Positions 35,601-50,444 are shown, numbered from the stretch's first letter. The stretch is DNA of 64,000 nt from Plectrocnemia conspersa (GCA_009617715.1 VTFK01000523.1:1-64000); one strand, 5' to 3'. Numbers and translations are program-made. Notes: generated from the letters alone by a model not told the origin.

Positions 35601-37100
35601 TTATTACTTTACATATCTCGTAATCTTTCAAATTTCGCTACATTGTTCAAAGACAAATAATAAATCTGAATGCAACGAATCCACACAGGATAGATATGCC
35701 AATAATATCAGATTCACTTTCACAATAATTCATGCGTGTATCATATCCACATAATCGATTTATTTATACATGAAGGGAAAAAAATGGACTCGTTATCGGA
35801 TATCGCTTTTGCTCTTTTTGCCTTTCATCCTTCATGCCCGTATCCATTTACCTTTTATCTCTGTTTTTTTCGCCAACATATTCCTAATACATTTTATACA
35901 GCTTTTTAAAGCATTATACGCCGTGTCTCTAATAATAAAAATACATTAAATGTGCTCTGATTGTTGAATGTGCCGTATATGTGTACACGCGAACCTTTCA
36001 TTATGTGAATTTTATATGTATATTTTTGAAATAATAAAAAGGATGCGTGAATACATGCGTAAAAAATGTATGTTCTTAAGTATTGTGTGATATATGATAA
36101 AAGTTGGTTTGGATTACCAGATTTTGCACTCAATGCTATGTTATGCTTATAAGGGTTAATATGACTGAGGGATTTCGTGCATTAAAATTTTTAATTCACA
36201 TTAATTTTATCGTCTGTCAAAAAAGAGTTTCCGGAATATTTTCAAAAGCATTTATTTTAGCATAAGTCTATAAATACACATGTACTTCAATATTACAATA
36301 AAAATATTTAGTTAATATATTTTGTAATTTAGCATTTGCAAAATATTATATAATATATAAAAAAAATTGAATGTATTTTTGGTAACATGATCGATGAATC
36401 GAAAACATATATCTATATTTAATCAACGAATTCTTTCTTCAGTGTCAACCAATTTGCTCTCAGATTCACATCGTGTGATTGTGAAAATTGAATCTTCATA
36501 TCGTATTGTATTTTTATTTTTTTTTAGCATATATATATATATATTTAAGCAGATATTAATGTATTTTTATTATTTAATTTTTGATATATTTTTTCGTTGG
36601 AATAATAATTTATATTACATATTTTTTAAACCTAATCAGTGATTTATTTAATAGTATTGAGTATTGAATATTTTTTTTTATTCAAAATTTTGTGTTATAT
36701 TGATCAATATTATTTTTGCCCACTTAAACTCCTTTGACCCCAAATTACTTTCTACAAACTCCGCGACAAATACAACTTTATTTTAAAGAATATTACTATA
36801 GTAGAGATAACATTTAGCAAATATAAAAGCAAATTATATAGAAACAGGACAATAAACATTTATCGCTCTTTATCTGTTTTACCAGTTTTATCAATTTTTA
36901 ATAAATCAATTCTGAATAAAATTATGGCAATAAATGGTACAAATATCATATCATTATACTATTGTTATTTTTATTTTCCATTTACTATGCATCTAACTTT
37001 TTCTATTTTTTTTTAATTAAATAAAATTTACCTTAAGCAAACAGTTTTCGCTAAATAATTACATAAGTCTCAAGAGTTTAATTTTATTATCATAGTATGA
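32640..37100. other. Putative intron, very AT-rich
   Basis: Long AT-rich sequence with only brief denser spots (34320-34380, 35560-35890). No exon with good splice sites and coding content was recognised. Confidence 0.45.
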
Positions 37101-37119
37101 CACATATTTATTACTGCGC

Positions 37120-37990
37120 GTATCAAGTCCAACCTCCTACTTGGGCTGTTGCGAGTAACAGCAACTGTCTGGCAAACCGGCGAAAAACCCCTAATGGTCT
37201 CTAGCAATAATAATCAGTTACAGTAAATGATTACGAGATATCAGAGATAAGAAAATGAGAGAACAGAGAGTACATTGCATAAACAGTTCTATTCGCGATA
37301 AACACCTATTCTAAAACATAAAAATAAAAAAAAGTCTTAAGGATGTTTAAATTTATTTTTATTTAATACTAAAAAAAATAATGTTTTTACCTCTTATATT
37401 TCCCTTTAAAATATATGTTTGTTCCTCGTAAAATGTTATTTTTTCGTATGAAAAATATTTTATTTTTATTTTTTAAAACCAAATTTCGTTACGGAACACC
37501 AGGTACAACATCAATATTTTTCCTATTAAAATTTACATACAGATTCGGTTATACCATGTTAACATGATAACCCGCCAGAACTTTGAAAGTAGTCCGATAA
37601 AGTGCACGTTATGATCAACAAACCGTAATTTATTCCGATTTATTAATACCAGTTCCGAGAGGCGGACCAATAAAAACACAGGGACTCCCTTTAAGAAAGT
37701 GGCAAACTTTACAGCGGATTTGAATATTTATTACGCGCATACGGCTAGTTTGACTGTTAGAAATAACTCAACTGTAACGCACATAATATATACTACGAGT
37801 ATATCTACAACCCGCACGGACCCTAAAAACATAAATCATAACATTTAATTACCGATAAAATTAACACTCCCCCGGCATCGGCTGAGATATGACCCTTGCG
37901 CATTGAGTTTTCCTCTATCGCGAACAATATAGAAAAAATCTTTCTACAAGATTCGGCAAAAAAACCCCTGGACTCTAACTTATAATATAA
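37120..37990. other. Cluster of GC-richer intronic blocks
   Basis: Two complex blocks (37125-37260 and 37480-37930) are separated by AT-rich sequence. The first has a hairpin GCTGTT-GCGAGT-AACAGC at 37145-37162. Neither block has an open frame of note. If the exon call is right they sit about 5 kb into the first intron and are enhancer candidates. Confidence 0.3.
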
Positions 37991-39629
37991 TAATATAAAA
38001 AAAATGACAAATTATTACTATTGGGAAAAATACAACTAATACTCTGTAATCAAGATTTTTTTTATATTTTTATCAATAAAATTAATTAAAACTTAAATAT
38101 ATATTTGTACATATACACTAATTTTAGTATGTTTTATCAATTTTTTTAATATGTTCTTATATTTTTTAAATATTGTTACTCAAGAATGTTGTGTTTGAGA
38201 TTAAGCAAAAGCTCTTAACGTCTTTCAAAGTAATAAATAATGTCTTAGCAAATAATGTGATCAGCTAAGAAAATTTTTTTTTTTCTCTTTATTATTTTAA
38301 TTAATTAAAAATGAATGCAGGAAATACTATACAAAGACTTTTGCCACAAAAATAAGATTATTTGTATAATTATTTTTATCTCCAAATCGTTTCGATTCTC
38401 GGATATTGTGGATTTAGTTAGGGTTTTGCCGTTTTTTTATCAAATTATTTGTAATAGCATTTAATATATAATTACGAGTAGTATTATAATACAAACTAAT
38501 TTAAAATATATTTTTGCTACTAATAATATTTTTTTGTATGTATAATGTATATAACGTTATTATATAATAAATTGTCATTTTTATTATTCAAACGACATAA
38601 TTCTTAATATTTTTTATTTGGTTTTTTTCAATCTTGTATAATTTTATTTACAGATTAAAAACCGTTTAAGTCTTGTTGAAAAAAATGTCAAGCAATGTAT
38701 GTTTAATATTTATTACATAATGCCTAAATGCTTTAGATTTTTTTTATATTTATTTGATATTATCATATTTATTTATGCTACTTATTCCTTGTCTAGTTAT
38801 TCAAATAAACATATAATCATTTACTTGTAAGTAATTATAAATAAGCTATTATCTAAATGTAGCATATTTTAGTCTTGCAATTGTCATTCCAAAACCGATA
38901 TTAACAGAAGAGTGCATTAGCAAGATAAAATACTTTTATAATATAAATTTTTCGTCCAGTGTAAAGTAACACCATTAATTAATATTTTAAGCTCATTAAA
39001 AAATATAATACGCCTTAATATGCTAACCTCAAAATTAAAAAACACTGCCATTATTATAGCAAAAGAGACTTACGCAATACAATTCACAAAATTTTCCAGA
39101 TTTGGTAAATACAACAAGACTAAACATAAATGCTTAGTATATACATAAAATACCTGGCTAAATTTCTTTACAGGCATAATTTTTTTTTTTTTCAGCTCCA
39201 GATCATTAGTAGAGTAAATCGTTTTTAGTTTAATATTTTAAATAATTATTTTATGTTTTTTAAAAGACTTAAATATTTTCCCCTAATTTACTTATCTTGT
39301 TACTACGGTTTGCCTGATTTTTTTTTTTGTTAAACCGAAGATGGTTAAAAAAACAACTACGTGTACTTAATATTTAGGTATATATTTTAATTTTATAAAA
39401 ATAAATATATACAATAAATACATTTTTTTTAATAATATAAACTTATTTACTTCTATTAAAAAAATAAATAAGGAGAAATATTTTATGTATTTTTGTGTTT
39501 TTATTGAAATATGTATATTAAAGTTGTTATTTTTAACTACATAATAAAGTAACACAATAAGAATTATAATAAATGCTTACTATTTTTTTTTTACTAAATA
39601 AGTTTAATTTCTAGATTTGCTTATAGATT

Positions 39630-40046
39630 TACTAATGATAACGGTATAGCTAATTTTAACGAAAATGCTTAATATCTTAAATTATTCATTAAATCTTAAT
39701 TCATTTTTTATAATAAGTAAAAAGAATATAGATTAATAAGTATTTAAATTTAACAAATAATTTCAAAGTAATCTATTGAACTCTTTCAACTCAAAGATTA
39801 GGAACGAAAATAGCATTATAGTCATTTTTTGTTATTACACCAATGTTAACTGTATAGCTAATTTTAACACAAATGTTTAATTTCTTAAATTATTCTGTAA
39901 AGGTTAATTTCATTTTTATCATAATAAAATATAGTTGAGTGGGCTATTTAAGACATTTATAACAAATAAGAGCCATTTGAATTCGATGATTAAGAAACAA
40001 AAATTGAATTACAGTAATTTTGCAATTATAATAATAAAGTTTAAAT
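39630..40046 (+). repeat. Diverged tandem duplication, unit about 208 bp
   Basis: TATAGCTAATTTTAAC recurs at 39645 and 39853, and the following blocks keep the same order: AATGYTTAAT, TCTTAAATTATTC, TTAATTTCATTTTT-like, ACAAATAA, GATTARGAAMSAAAA. Two units are visible with perhaps 70-75% agreement. No third unit was found. Confidence 0.55.
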
Positions 40047-40049
40047 AAC

Positions 40050-43000
40050 ACACAGCAAAATAGACCATTATGATAGATGATATACATGTAATAATGTCGG
40101 TGACAAATATCTGAAAAAATTGGGTTTGAATAACATAATAACACTAGTATTTTAAAACTTTTATCGTATCTGGAAAATAAAGTGATCTTTTATTATATGA
40201 TATGTATATGAAAGCAAAATTAGTGATCTATTATTAAGTATGAGGTTTTTCTTCGTTTTTGTAATCTCACGGATGGATATCATAATGAATAATACATTTG
40301 GTCATGTACAGTAACATATATAAATTGTAATTGGTAAAAATAGATAGTTACTCATTTATAAACCGATGTTTCGATTTTGTTAAACCTTTTGAAACACTAA
40401 TGAAACACTATTATGTTACAACGAAAGATTTGTAATAAATATGAAACAATAGGAAAATAAAGAAATGAGGTTAAAGATCTGATTTGCTTATCTACAGTTT
40501 CAACCGCTGTTTTATTTGATTTATATATATATATATATATATATTAACAATGCATTGATATTAAGCTAACTATTTTTATCCATATTATGTATTTTTCATG
40601 TTTACAATTTTGTTATTTGTTTTTATACAATAAAAAATAAAGATCAAATAAAACTATAGTGGTTACAATGTTAGAATATAAAACATTACATTTTAAGTAA
40701 AAGCAATATAAAAAGAAAGAAACAACGGATTATGTGTTATTAAATATATTTAGCTAAAGATATGGAACCGTTAAAATGTGTTTTTTACCTCTTAAGCAAA
40801 ATGTGCTTTTTCATTCTGTGCTAATATTTTAAATTAATGTGAAAGGCTCATATCGTGTATCGGCACGCTTTTCTTTGACCGTAATAATAGCAAGCTCTTT
40901 AGAGCAAAGATCCAAAATGTACATGCCTAAATATTTTACTCTAAATATTCATTTTACGTTACTACCCTGTTCACTTTGGAAGAGGCGCTGGAAAAGGTTT
41001 TTAAACTTCGTAAACCTAATTGAATCCAAAACAACATAAGCTATCAAGATATTGAGCTAAGAATTTTTGTTTACTTATAACGTAATATATGTATGATTTT
41101 TTCCTAACAACGCGTTTTCATCTTGCTTTGGAACAAGAGCTAAAAAAATGTAATTTAAAAGGTTGTCCGAAAGTACCCAACACCTAAAATTTTACTTAGA
41201 ATTGATAATATATGAAAAATAACGTATTAAATATTGATTGTACCAACTAGTCCATGAACTTTTTTCTTGCAATAAGTATTACCGGATTAAATAATTAATT
41301 GCGCACCCCTTACACGAAATAAATCAAAACGGATCCCTCACAAGGATCATTTGTAAAGCTCCAATCGATACGGGAGATACATAATGATGGATGTGTACAT
41401 CGTTTATTTCCCGAAAGCTTCTATATTAAACTTACCCATGTGAATATCATGCACTTTCTCAGAAAATATACCTTACAAAGGACTCGAGACTAATACGCTG
41501 AAAGTGAGCGTGCGAGAGTGTTTTTTATATTTATTTTATTTTTAAACCGCAAAAAGGGAAAACCTCATACGTAGTATGTATATTCGAGTGGTGCGAAAGC
41601 TCGGCGAGCTTTTGAAGAAGTTCGATGTGTAAACGGAAAATTTACAGATTTGTTTCTGCCCCGAGTGTTGCCTGTAAATATTTATTATTATATACACATA
41701 TTCTCTTGTAAAATATATATTATACACGGTGTTTGCGCGGTACGCATGCGAAATTACGCAACTCTTTGGCGCGGTGCGCATATTATTTTAATAAATTTCA
41801 CACGGCTAGATTTATACGTCAAATATGATAATGCAAAAAAATATTTTATACACAGATATGAAAATAAAAATATACACAAATCGTTTTATTATGTTACCGC
41901 ACAATGGCGACAAATATATGGCCAGATATTTTATTCACAGTGGTGGTGATATTTCATAATGTGCCATGTTAAATATTCATAATATGACAAAAATAAATAT
42001 TAACTCGAAATAATATTAATTATTCACGGATGAATGAAAATGTAAATAAATGCTAAAAATCAAAAGTTTTTACTGTTTGACTTTAAGCATATTACCTGTG
42101 TATACCATTATATTATAGTAGGTGTTCCAATATGCATAATGAATATTGAGTATATTCGAGACGTTGAGAATATTAAGGGAGAATGCATCAATATTCCTGT
42201 ATCGAAATAATTAACTACAAAGTTATTTATTATTCTGAATATATTAAATTATAATAACTAAGCTTAGAATTGACTAATAAGAATAACTCAAATTGTGATA
42301 TAAAGTGGGTTATATGTAAAATCACACAATTCTTGTAAAGTTTTCCATTTTATTTTTGTTAAAATTTTTGTAGAGCGCAATATTGTTTTTTTTAAGATCT
42401 CAAATTCTTGTTCATTTTGTTCTTATGTATGAATACTAAACGCTTACCGCCAACTTACTTATTTTTTATAATAAAATATAAATTTATTCTTAAATAATAT
42501 TTTTTTAATATCTAACAACAAAAAAAAAAGTAATTGAATTCAATTTTGCTTAGTGATATCAAAGAAATTACATAAATGTAAATCTTTGCAAATTTACATG
42601 ATAAGAATTGTATAGAGTTGAATAAAACAAAATTTTAAGAATTCGTTGAGCTATTTACCATCCTCTCGAAATTTATCAGTACTCGAACGCTTCTCAAAGC
42701 ATATTCAAAATAATTTGACCCAATAAAATGAGAATTTCCTCAATTCGATCAAACCGAGTGTTATATTGAAATTTTCAACAAATATCGAGCATCAATATAA
42801 ATATAATGGTATCTTGCAGCAAACAACACAGCCGAAAACTACTTTTACCAAACAAATATTTACCAACCCATATAATTTCATTTTTCCGTCACAGTCGCCT
42901 TTTATTTGAAATATTTGTTTACTATTGTATAGACCGATCTATGCCTCAAACTGATTACAGATCACACATATTCAGTCCGTTCAAAGTATATTATAATAAG

Positions 43001-45030
43001 TAAATATATAAAAAAAATGGATAGACAATGAAAGGATTTTTTTAATTTAGATTAATGATATTTTTGTATCATATTACTTAATATCCTTAAAATAAACAGA
43101 CAGTTGTTCGATATATGATACATAATTCTTTGTAATTCTGTACCCGAAGCTACATTTTTTAGTTTTTTAGTTGTTTTAGGATATACTTCAATACTTGGAT
43201 GTTAGAATCAATGAAACTTATTTTAAATAAGAGCAATATTTTCCATTTCTACGCAATTTTCCTACTGTATATTTGTCATATATATAGTTATTTTAAATTG
43301 CAGTTAAAATTATGTTTTAAAATACTTTTATAAATTGCAACATATAATAAAATTTACCTATTTTTTAATTATTTATTTATATTTATTATTATTACAATGT
43401 TTTCAATTAAAAAAATACGTTTTACGTACTCTTACATTGAACATTCTTAACGATCTGATTGTGTGTGATTGATCTCTCTTTTGCGTATAAGACACTATCT
43501 TGATTCGAAGCATTATTTTGCAATATTGGTTTATAGCTTTTCTCTAGCGTTTTTTATTTATTTAATGAAATACTGTCATTCGCGAATAATGTATTGGCTT
43601 GGCTTATTGGATTTATTTTATACAGTACAACCACCTTGGTTTATTTAAATAATGAAATTTAAGCTATGTATTTGTATGAATTTGTCCTTGTGAATCAAAA
43701 TTTATATCATAACTACATTATGTCATGAAAGTGGTAAGCGCTTGATTAAACGGCTACTTGGTCATCTTAGAGGGAAGTAAAGTGGGTAACTGGAAGTTGA
43801 TCTGGCATTGCAGGTTAGAAGTGATCTTATAGTGCAGGATATGAATGATTTTTAAGCATTTAAAATGCGAATCTATAATACAGTAACTAAAATAATGATA
43901 AACTTCTGCATATAAATCAAATTATCTAATTTACATATGTGTGTTAATAATAACCAAGAAAAAAATGTATTTATATGTATTTACTAGTGTCATAAATAAC
44001 ATGAAATAAATACAATTATACCGACATATTTATACTATAATATCGTATTAATTAATTTCAACTCAGCGTTTAATATTAAATTAATATCTATGTCGAAAAT
44101 TTAAATTTCATTACAATAATGGATTATTAGTACTAGGGCGTTCAAGTTTGCTCGTTTGCGAAAAGAAAGGGTCAAACGGTCCGGTTAAAACGTGGATTTA
44201 AAACAAAGTTATTACCTTTGAGGATCCCTCGTTTCGTTGGTGGAAATTTAATAAACACCCCCACCCTGTTTTGGCCATTTAGTGTAAGTATTATTTATTG
44301 TTCTATTGAATACGAATTCATCTGACATTCAATGTTCCTTGAGTCGAAGAGAAATGGCAAACGTGAATACATATATTGTGGTATTTTGATACAAACGTAT
44401 TCTAACATAAAATGATATATGAAAACGCAAGCATTACTGTACACGTGAGTCGAGTTTCTATATTTTTTAAACCAAGTGTGTAGAGCACATCAAAGTGTAT
44501 CCCTTGAAGTGAGAGCTTTTGTTCAATATGTTTATCGCGTACGCCTTTGGGCGTGAGAGTTAAATAAAACGCGTTTCGCGTTTAAATTTAATTTTGGAGC
44601 AAATAAAAATAACCATTTGTGTATGCAAGTAATGCGATTATACCAGTGTATCGTTAAAAGGGGTAAAGGGGGATCGAATTAACCCCTTTGGTTTGCGTGC
44701 GGCCAAATCAATTAAATCCGTTCGTTGAAATCAGTAGAGCTCTGTCGATGAAGTGATAATAAAAATTGCCTACCATTTGCTGGTATTTGATTTGCTGTTT
44801 TTAGATTGCAAAATACCGTCGCTTTGTTAACTGGATAACTATTGTACGAACATAATGGTCTCTCAATTTGGCGTATGCTATATATATATTTTACAATGGG
44901 CTTAGTTGTCATGAGTGAAATTAAAAATCTTAAAAAAAATAAAAGCTCGCTCTTTCATCCAATACGAATATATTCGTATTTTTGTATAACGTATTTTTTT
45001 AATAAAATATAATGATGTCTTATCCTGATA
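40050..45030. other. Putative intron with scattered denser blocks
   Basis: Mostly AT-rich. Denser blocks lie at 40840-41030, 41290-41520, 41640-41830 (near-repeat GCGCGGTACGCAT and GCGCGGTGCGCAT), 42640-43000 and 44130-44900. The last contains a weak inverted repeat, AAAGGGGT...ACCCCTTT, near 44657-44689. No coding exon is evident. Confidence 0.4.
40522..40544. repeat. Short (TA)n microsatellite
   Basis: About 11 TA units. Confidence 0.9.
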
Positions 45031-45037
45031 TTTATGT

Positions 45038-45125
45038 TGTATGTCTTACTATAAAAAATAAATTTAATGATAATATGATCATTATCTATCAATTATTAGA
45101 TTAAATTTTTGTAGTAAGACATACA
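45038..45125. ncRNA. Long imperfect hairpin, pre-miRNA-like or MITE
   Basis: TGTATGTCTTACTA (45038-45051) pairs perfectly with TAGTAAGACATACA (45112-45125). Pairing continues through a U-G pair, five A-U pairs, one further U-A pair, a small asymmetric loop and eight more pairs, around a terminal loop of about 27 bases. The 88-base size and small internal loop resemble a microRNA precursor, but the inner stem is very AU-rich and a miniature inverted-repeat element explains it equally well. No clear target duplication flanks it. Confidence 0.4.
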
Positions 45126-45129
45126 CAGT

Positions 45130-48100
45130 GTAATTTTGCTTTGTTAAAAATATATTCTTATGTATAATATTTAAATGATAATAATAATAAAAAAAAAACA
45201 ATACATATCATTTAACCTATATATAACGTAATGGTAATAATACTGTCTTTTAAATATTATTAATATAAATATAAACATATTTTCGATACTAAAAAATTAC
45301 ACTAAAAAATAGTTTAATAACGACGTGTCTTAACTCATTGTTAACTGAAATAAATGTTTTTATTAATTATACACGTATTTTAAATAATGTAGATAAGTCC
45401 AATGATAATATTATAATAAGATTTTAGAAGTGACTTTAATAATATTATTATACTTTTACTTCAAAGAAGATTAATCAAAGACAGTAAAAAAATGTACTAA
45501 AGAAAAATTCAAGGGATATTCACCTTAACTTAAGAGATGTATTAAAAATTAGTATTTACTTATTTTGCAACCATTTTAACCAGTGTATAATTAGAGATAG
45601 CTTTCTTCCTAACAGACAGCACTAAAATCTGATCTAACCTAAATTTATATTTTAAATCCCTATTTATTAAAATTTACTGATTCATTTTTTTGGTATTGTT
45701 TTAAAAATATATCTTCTTGTTTGTTGGTAAAGTTTATATTTGTCTTTTTGAATATAACCTAAGAAACACCAGTCAATATATAAAATAAATTTACAGTTTA
45801 ACTGATACATTATTAAGCATATTTCTAAATTTAAATAATTGTTAAATTTAGAACTGCCAACGTCGGTTAAAAGAATCAGAAACATTTTTGTATTTACTCG
45901 GCGTAGGGAAGTTTAGATTGCTTCGATAAAAAAGTTTGTTACTTAGTACTTTGAAATATTAAACTTTAAATTGGTTTGCATGCATTTTTGGATTTTTGAT
46001 TAAACAAACAAACGGAAATTTGAGTATCGAATTTGTATATGTAGTATATATTAAATAAAATATTTATAACAGTGAAAAAACACGATTAATAAAACAGTTG
46101 TCCAAAAATATTTTTTTCTATAATATAACAATAAATTTAAAAAAATGTGATTATTATATTTTATTATTAAGCTTATTTTTATATGAGTTTTATACAAAAA
46201 AAAAATTTTTAAAAAATCAATAACAAATATTAAAAAAAATCAACGCAAATCAATATGTTTGATTACTTTAAAAATGAAATAAGTCATATTTTAACTGTAT
46301 AGCATAAATTTTATTTTGAGAAGCCTCAGAAGTTATATCACAAATTTGTGCATGTAAATTCACACTGCTGAATATAATTATCGTTTCACATTTTGAGTAA
46401 ATCAAAACACTGAGCGATTGGTAGATTTATAGGTTTAATAAGGTTCGTTCTAATTTGTTGATATATTGCCTGATCAAGCCAAATATTATTTCAGATTGGT
46501 AGATCTGAGAATGATAAGGATCGTAATATTAGATGAAGGAAAAATGTCTGCATTGAAACAATGCTGCCCAGTTTTAAAATAATAGAGCGCTCTATCTGAC
46601 AAGATAAATACGCTAATCGTAACTTGAAAAGATATTTTTTAATACGTTTAAAATATTTTATATTAGTTTAAGTAACTCATAAATAAATAACTTATAAAAC
46701 CAAATACGTACTATTTAGCTTGATTTTAATTTTTCACCCCTATTTTTATTCATAAGATTAGGAAAATATAGATTTATCTTATAAGTCATGATCGATCGGA
46801 ATTATAATTAAAAAATAATCGCTTAAGTCCATGTGGGATTCGAACTCGATAGTAAGCGACTAATATCATTATCTGTGTCGATTTTTTAAGACTAATGTAG
46901 TTTTTAATTATTGATTATAAGATCTAAGATCTTACTGTAAAATTAAAAAAAATATATTCCAAATAAAGGTAATCTTTTTAAAAATATATAATTTAATAAT
47001 TTTAAAATTGTGTTATAGCCACAATACATAAACTAAATATTTAAAGGCTTTATACGGAATAAACGTCTTTGTGCTTAGACGAGAAAACTTCAATAAACTG
47101 AAACGATTTCCGCAGCACAGCTTGTCATAATGAAAGGAAAAGCTTTTATTTATTTCTGACGTAATAAGGTATTACTGTCTTTTTAAAAGTACCACTTATA
47201 CAAATTTGTTAGTCAACTCTTGGGGAAATCTCTTCAAGGATCTTATTGCGTTCGTGAGCAACATTGTTGTGTAAAACAATGGAAATGTTTTATATAATTG
47301 CTTTGAATATTGTTTCTTCTAAAGTTTCATTACAATATTGTTGTATTTATAATGTAATATGCTCTGCGGACTGAAGCGAAAATAGCATGTTTATAAATGA
47401 CGTGTAAACTTTTGCGTTAGGTTTCCGTGTTGAATACCTTATGTAATATTTCCAACAAAAAAAACAAATTTAATAATTATTACATATGGTTTTCCACAAT
47501 TATCAGTTACTGTTTTGTCAAAAAGTTAAGAATTTATCCAACTTGACTCTAAAATTGTTCCGTGCTAATTATAAACGAATAACGAATAAATGGATTTAGA
47601 ACTTTAATTAAATTTACATCGTAGTGTATAATGAGCAAAAGTTTTCTCTTTTCCTAGAAATTTAAAGGCATTCAAATAATCATTTTTTTATCCCAAATTC
47701 GTTGACAAGTTAAATTAAATAAATTTTACTAATAAATTATATAACAAAAATAAAGTAAATCAGGAAATGAACCTGTACAATATTTTGCATATTAATAAAT
47801 AAATTCAATAGTTTTAATTACAAATATAACCCAGTAAATATACATAGCAGCAAAATGATATTAAATATGTATATTTTAAATACTATAAATATATCACAGG
47901 TGATATAATTCTCTAAAATAAATTAAATTTGGTTTCATGGAATGTTATGCAATGATTGTTTTTCGCGTCATTGTTATAGCTTTTATGGGGGTGCTGGGTT
48001 CGGGGACGAGAATCCTTCTTTGCAAAATTAAATGAATTATTTCCGTTCAAAACGCGATTGGCTCATTGTATTTATTTCACAGGGCCGCTCGAGCTTTAAA

Positions 48101-50440
48101 GAATATAAATTAAACCTAAGTTTATAGGCCGCCGCAAATATCTATATTGAATTGTTGCCGTGTAATTCCTCGCAACCAGCGTCAGACAATCGACAAAGGC
48201 GCGCCGCTTCACACAAATGGAATAAATTATCGGGCTGCGAACGGGTTAAAGGCAGCGTTCCTTAAACATTTAAAACTGTAGAATTATTTGAAATATCTTT
48301 AGCCGTGTCTGTTATATACATATGGATAATCAAATATCAAACACAATGAAACAACTAAAACACGAATCGGAATTGGAGTGGGAGTTAGAATATTTGCTCG
48401 ACAAAATATAAATAGGGAAGTGAATCACTCTTGACACTCTTTCAGTTAGGTTTCTGACAAAATCACGTATATTATTATTAAAGTTTTATTTGCGCATATT
48501 AAAAATGCCCTTTAAAGCTAATATTACTACTGTTGCTACGGTTAATCTAGTAAATTTTTATATATCGTAATAAATGTATTATTTCAATATTTGTTTCTAT
48601 CTACTTTTGAATGTGAATTTCAGATATATTGTTAACAATGTAGTTTATCATTTATAGTTTGATGTATAAATTTATTAAAAAATGAAAATATGGAATTTAA
48701 AGTACTCAAATATTTGTGTTTTTATTAATATGAGTAAAATTCTAAATGTAAAAATACAAAGTCCATAAAATATTTTCCATGATTTTACTATTTATTTTTT
48801 TAATTAAAAATTATCGACAAGGATTTTTTACCAATCGCGTTATTTTATATGATATTAAGCTATCCGAATCTTTAGCTTACATTTTTTTAGATAAATATAG
48901 TTAATATATTTCAATGCAAATCTCATATATTTAAAATACTGCATTTTGTAATTTGCGATTTTTAAAATATTTTGATTTCCTTTGTACGTTAACCTTTAAA
49001 ACGCGAAGCCCATCATATACTCGGCCACCATTGCAGAGTCTACAATATGGTGAGCTCGGCATATTTTTTTTTCAACATAGCTATAGAGATTTAATTTAAG
49101 AATAGTGTTTAAGGTATAACAATGAAATATATAAATTTAAAGTAATTAATAAAATAATTTATATGTACGTGTATGTTGTTTTTCTTTACACATGGAAAAG
49201 TACTATTTTTTTGTATTATATTATTTAAAATACAATCAAAATAGTTCATTTATATTTTTATTTCGATTATAATATATATTTTTAACATATTTCTTACTAT
49301 TATTACTTTATCGTTTTTTAAATTCAAACTTAACCTTTTATCTGGTGGGTTTAATAAAGATTTAGCATTAAAAATCCGGTGCCATGAAATATAAGCCGTG
49401 TTAAGAGACCACTCGCGTCAAACAAACGTCGCAGCGAAAGGGTTAAAATATATTTTTTTAAATATAAAGTAATATTTTGACGGATTGCTTATAATGCCAA
49501 TATCGTTTCTCGAAGTACTACTATTTTTAAACTATTGACCAATTTAAAATACAACGATCAAATCGTTAATTTAAAAAAAAAAAAAAATTATTTGTAATCC
49601 TAAAAAAAGTAATATTTTATACACACGTTTATACTAATCCTAAAAAAATGGTTCCATATCCTTGGCTTTTTATACTTGAATTAGCAGTTAATCTGGTTTT
49701 ACTCTTATGGTTTTTGCTTTTTTTTCTTTCACTTGAATTGTAAAAGATTTTACTTGAATTGTAAAAGGTCTTTTAGTTTTTTTGCTTAAATTATAATAAC
49801 TAACGTTTTATTTTAGTATAGAATAGCATATAATAAAATAGTTACCATAAAATTAGTTATCTTACACCACTGACATATATTGTTTATAATATATTGATAC
49901 AAACATACATATATATATTGTATATAATTATATTATTAAGATAAATATTTAATACAAAAATTAATTTAAATTAATAATAACGAGATATTTTATTGCGTTT
50001 TTAGTGATTTAGGGTGAACTTTGTTTTAATGCGTACGATATAACTAATCGTATTATTTATTTATATAGAATTAATTAAATTTTTCTCTTAACAAAAACGT
50101 ATAGCAGTGAGTTGTATCGATTATTTGAACTGTTTTGTCTATTTGGAATTTCTAATTTATTTTAGAATTTAGGCAATTTAATTTAGCCTAGATACTTGAG
50201 TTTTGCCAATCGAGTTTTTTTACCCTTATACACTTGTCCAATGTCTTAAAAACCTTTTTGAAATTGAGAAATAATGTCTCAATAATTTTATTTGCATCAT
50301 TGTTGAACATCAGTACTAAAATAATATTTCTCTTGTTAAAATAATATAATCTCAACATAACAAATTATTTTGCTTTTAATTTTCAATTCCTGAAACTATT
50401 TTTTTAATCTTAACTTATTATAGCAAGTATTACTTTTATT
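45130..50440. other. Putative intron, AT-rich with one GC-rich block
   Basis: Mostly low-complexity AT. The block at 47980-48280 is GC-richer (GGCGCGCCGC near 48198, GGCCGCCGC near 48127) and is an enhancer candidate. A 16-base direct repeat, ACTTGAATTGTAAAAG, lies at 49731 and 49752. No exon is seen. Confidence 0.4.
46805..46890 (-). mobile_element. Possible tRNA-like relic (third SINE-type B box)
   Basis: On the minus strand a perfect T-loop/B-box motif, GAGTTCGAATCCC, occurs near 46835, preceded by sequence that could be a decayed tRNA-like head (TATTAGTCGC...). No complete cloverleaf can be drawn, and similarity to the other two SINE copies is limited to the B-box surroundings. It may be a diverged SINE, a tRNA pseudogene or a chance B box. 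Confidence 0.3.
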
Positions 50441-50444
50441 GGTT

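Noticed and set aside
35784..35910. Short frame starting MDSLSDIAFALFAF as a signal-peptide exon
   Set aside because: It stops after about 40 codons without a donor site and lies in the putative intron with no promoter features.
36394..36642. 82-codon + strand frame with hydrophobic C-terminus
   Set aside because: The hydrophobic part comes from T-rich and (AT)n low-complexity sequence. This does not support a membrane protein.
41542..41949. Overlapping 79- and 99-codon frames on opposite strands
   Set aside because: Both are products of locally lower stop frequency. There is no recognisable protein and no splice or start context.
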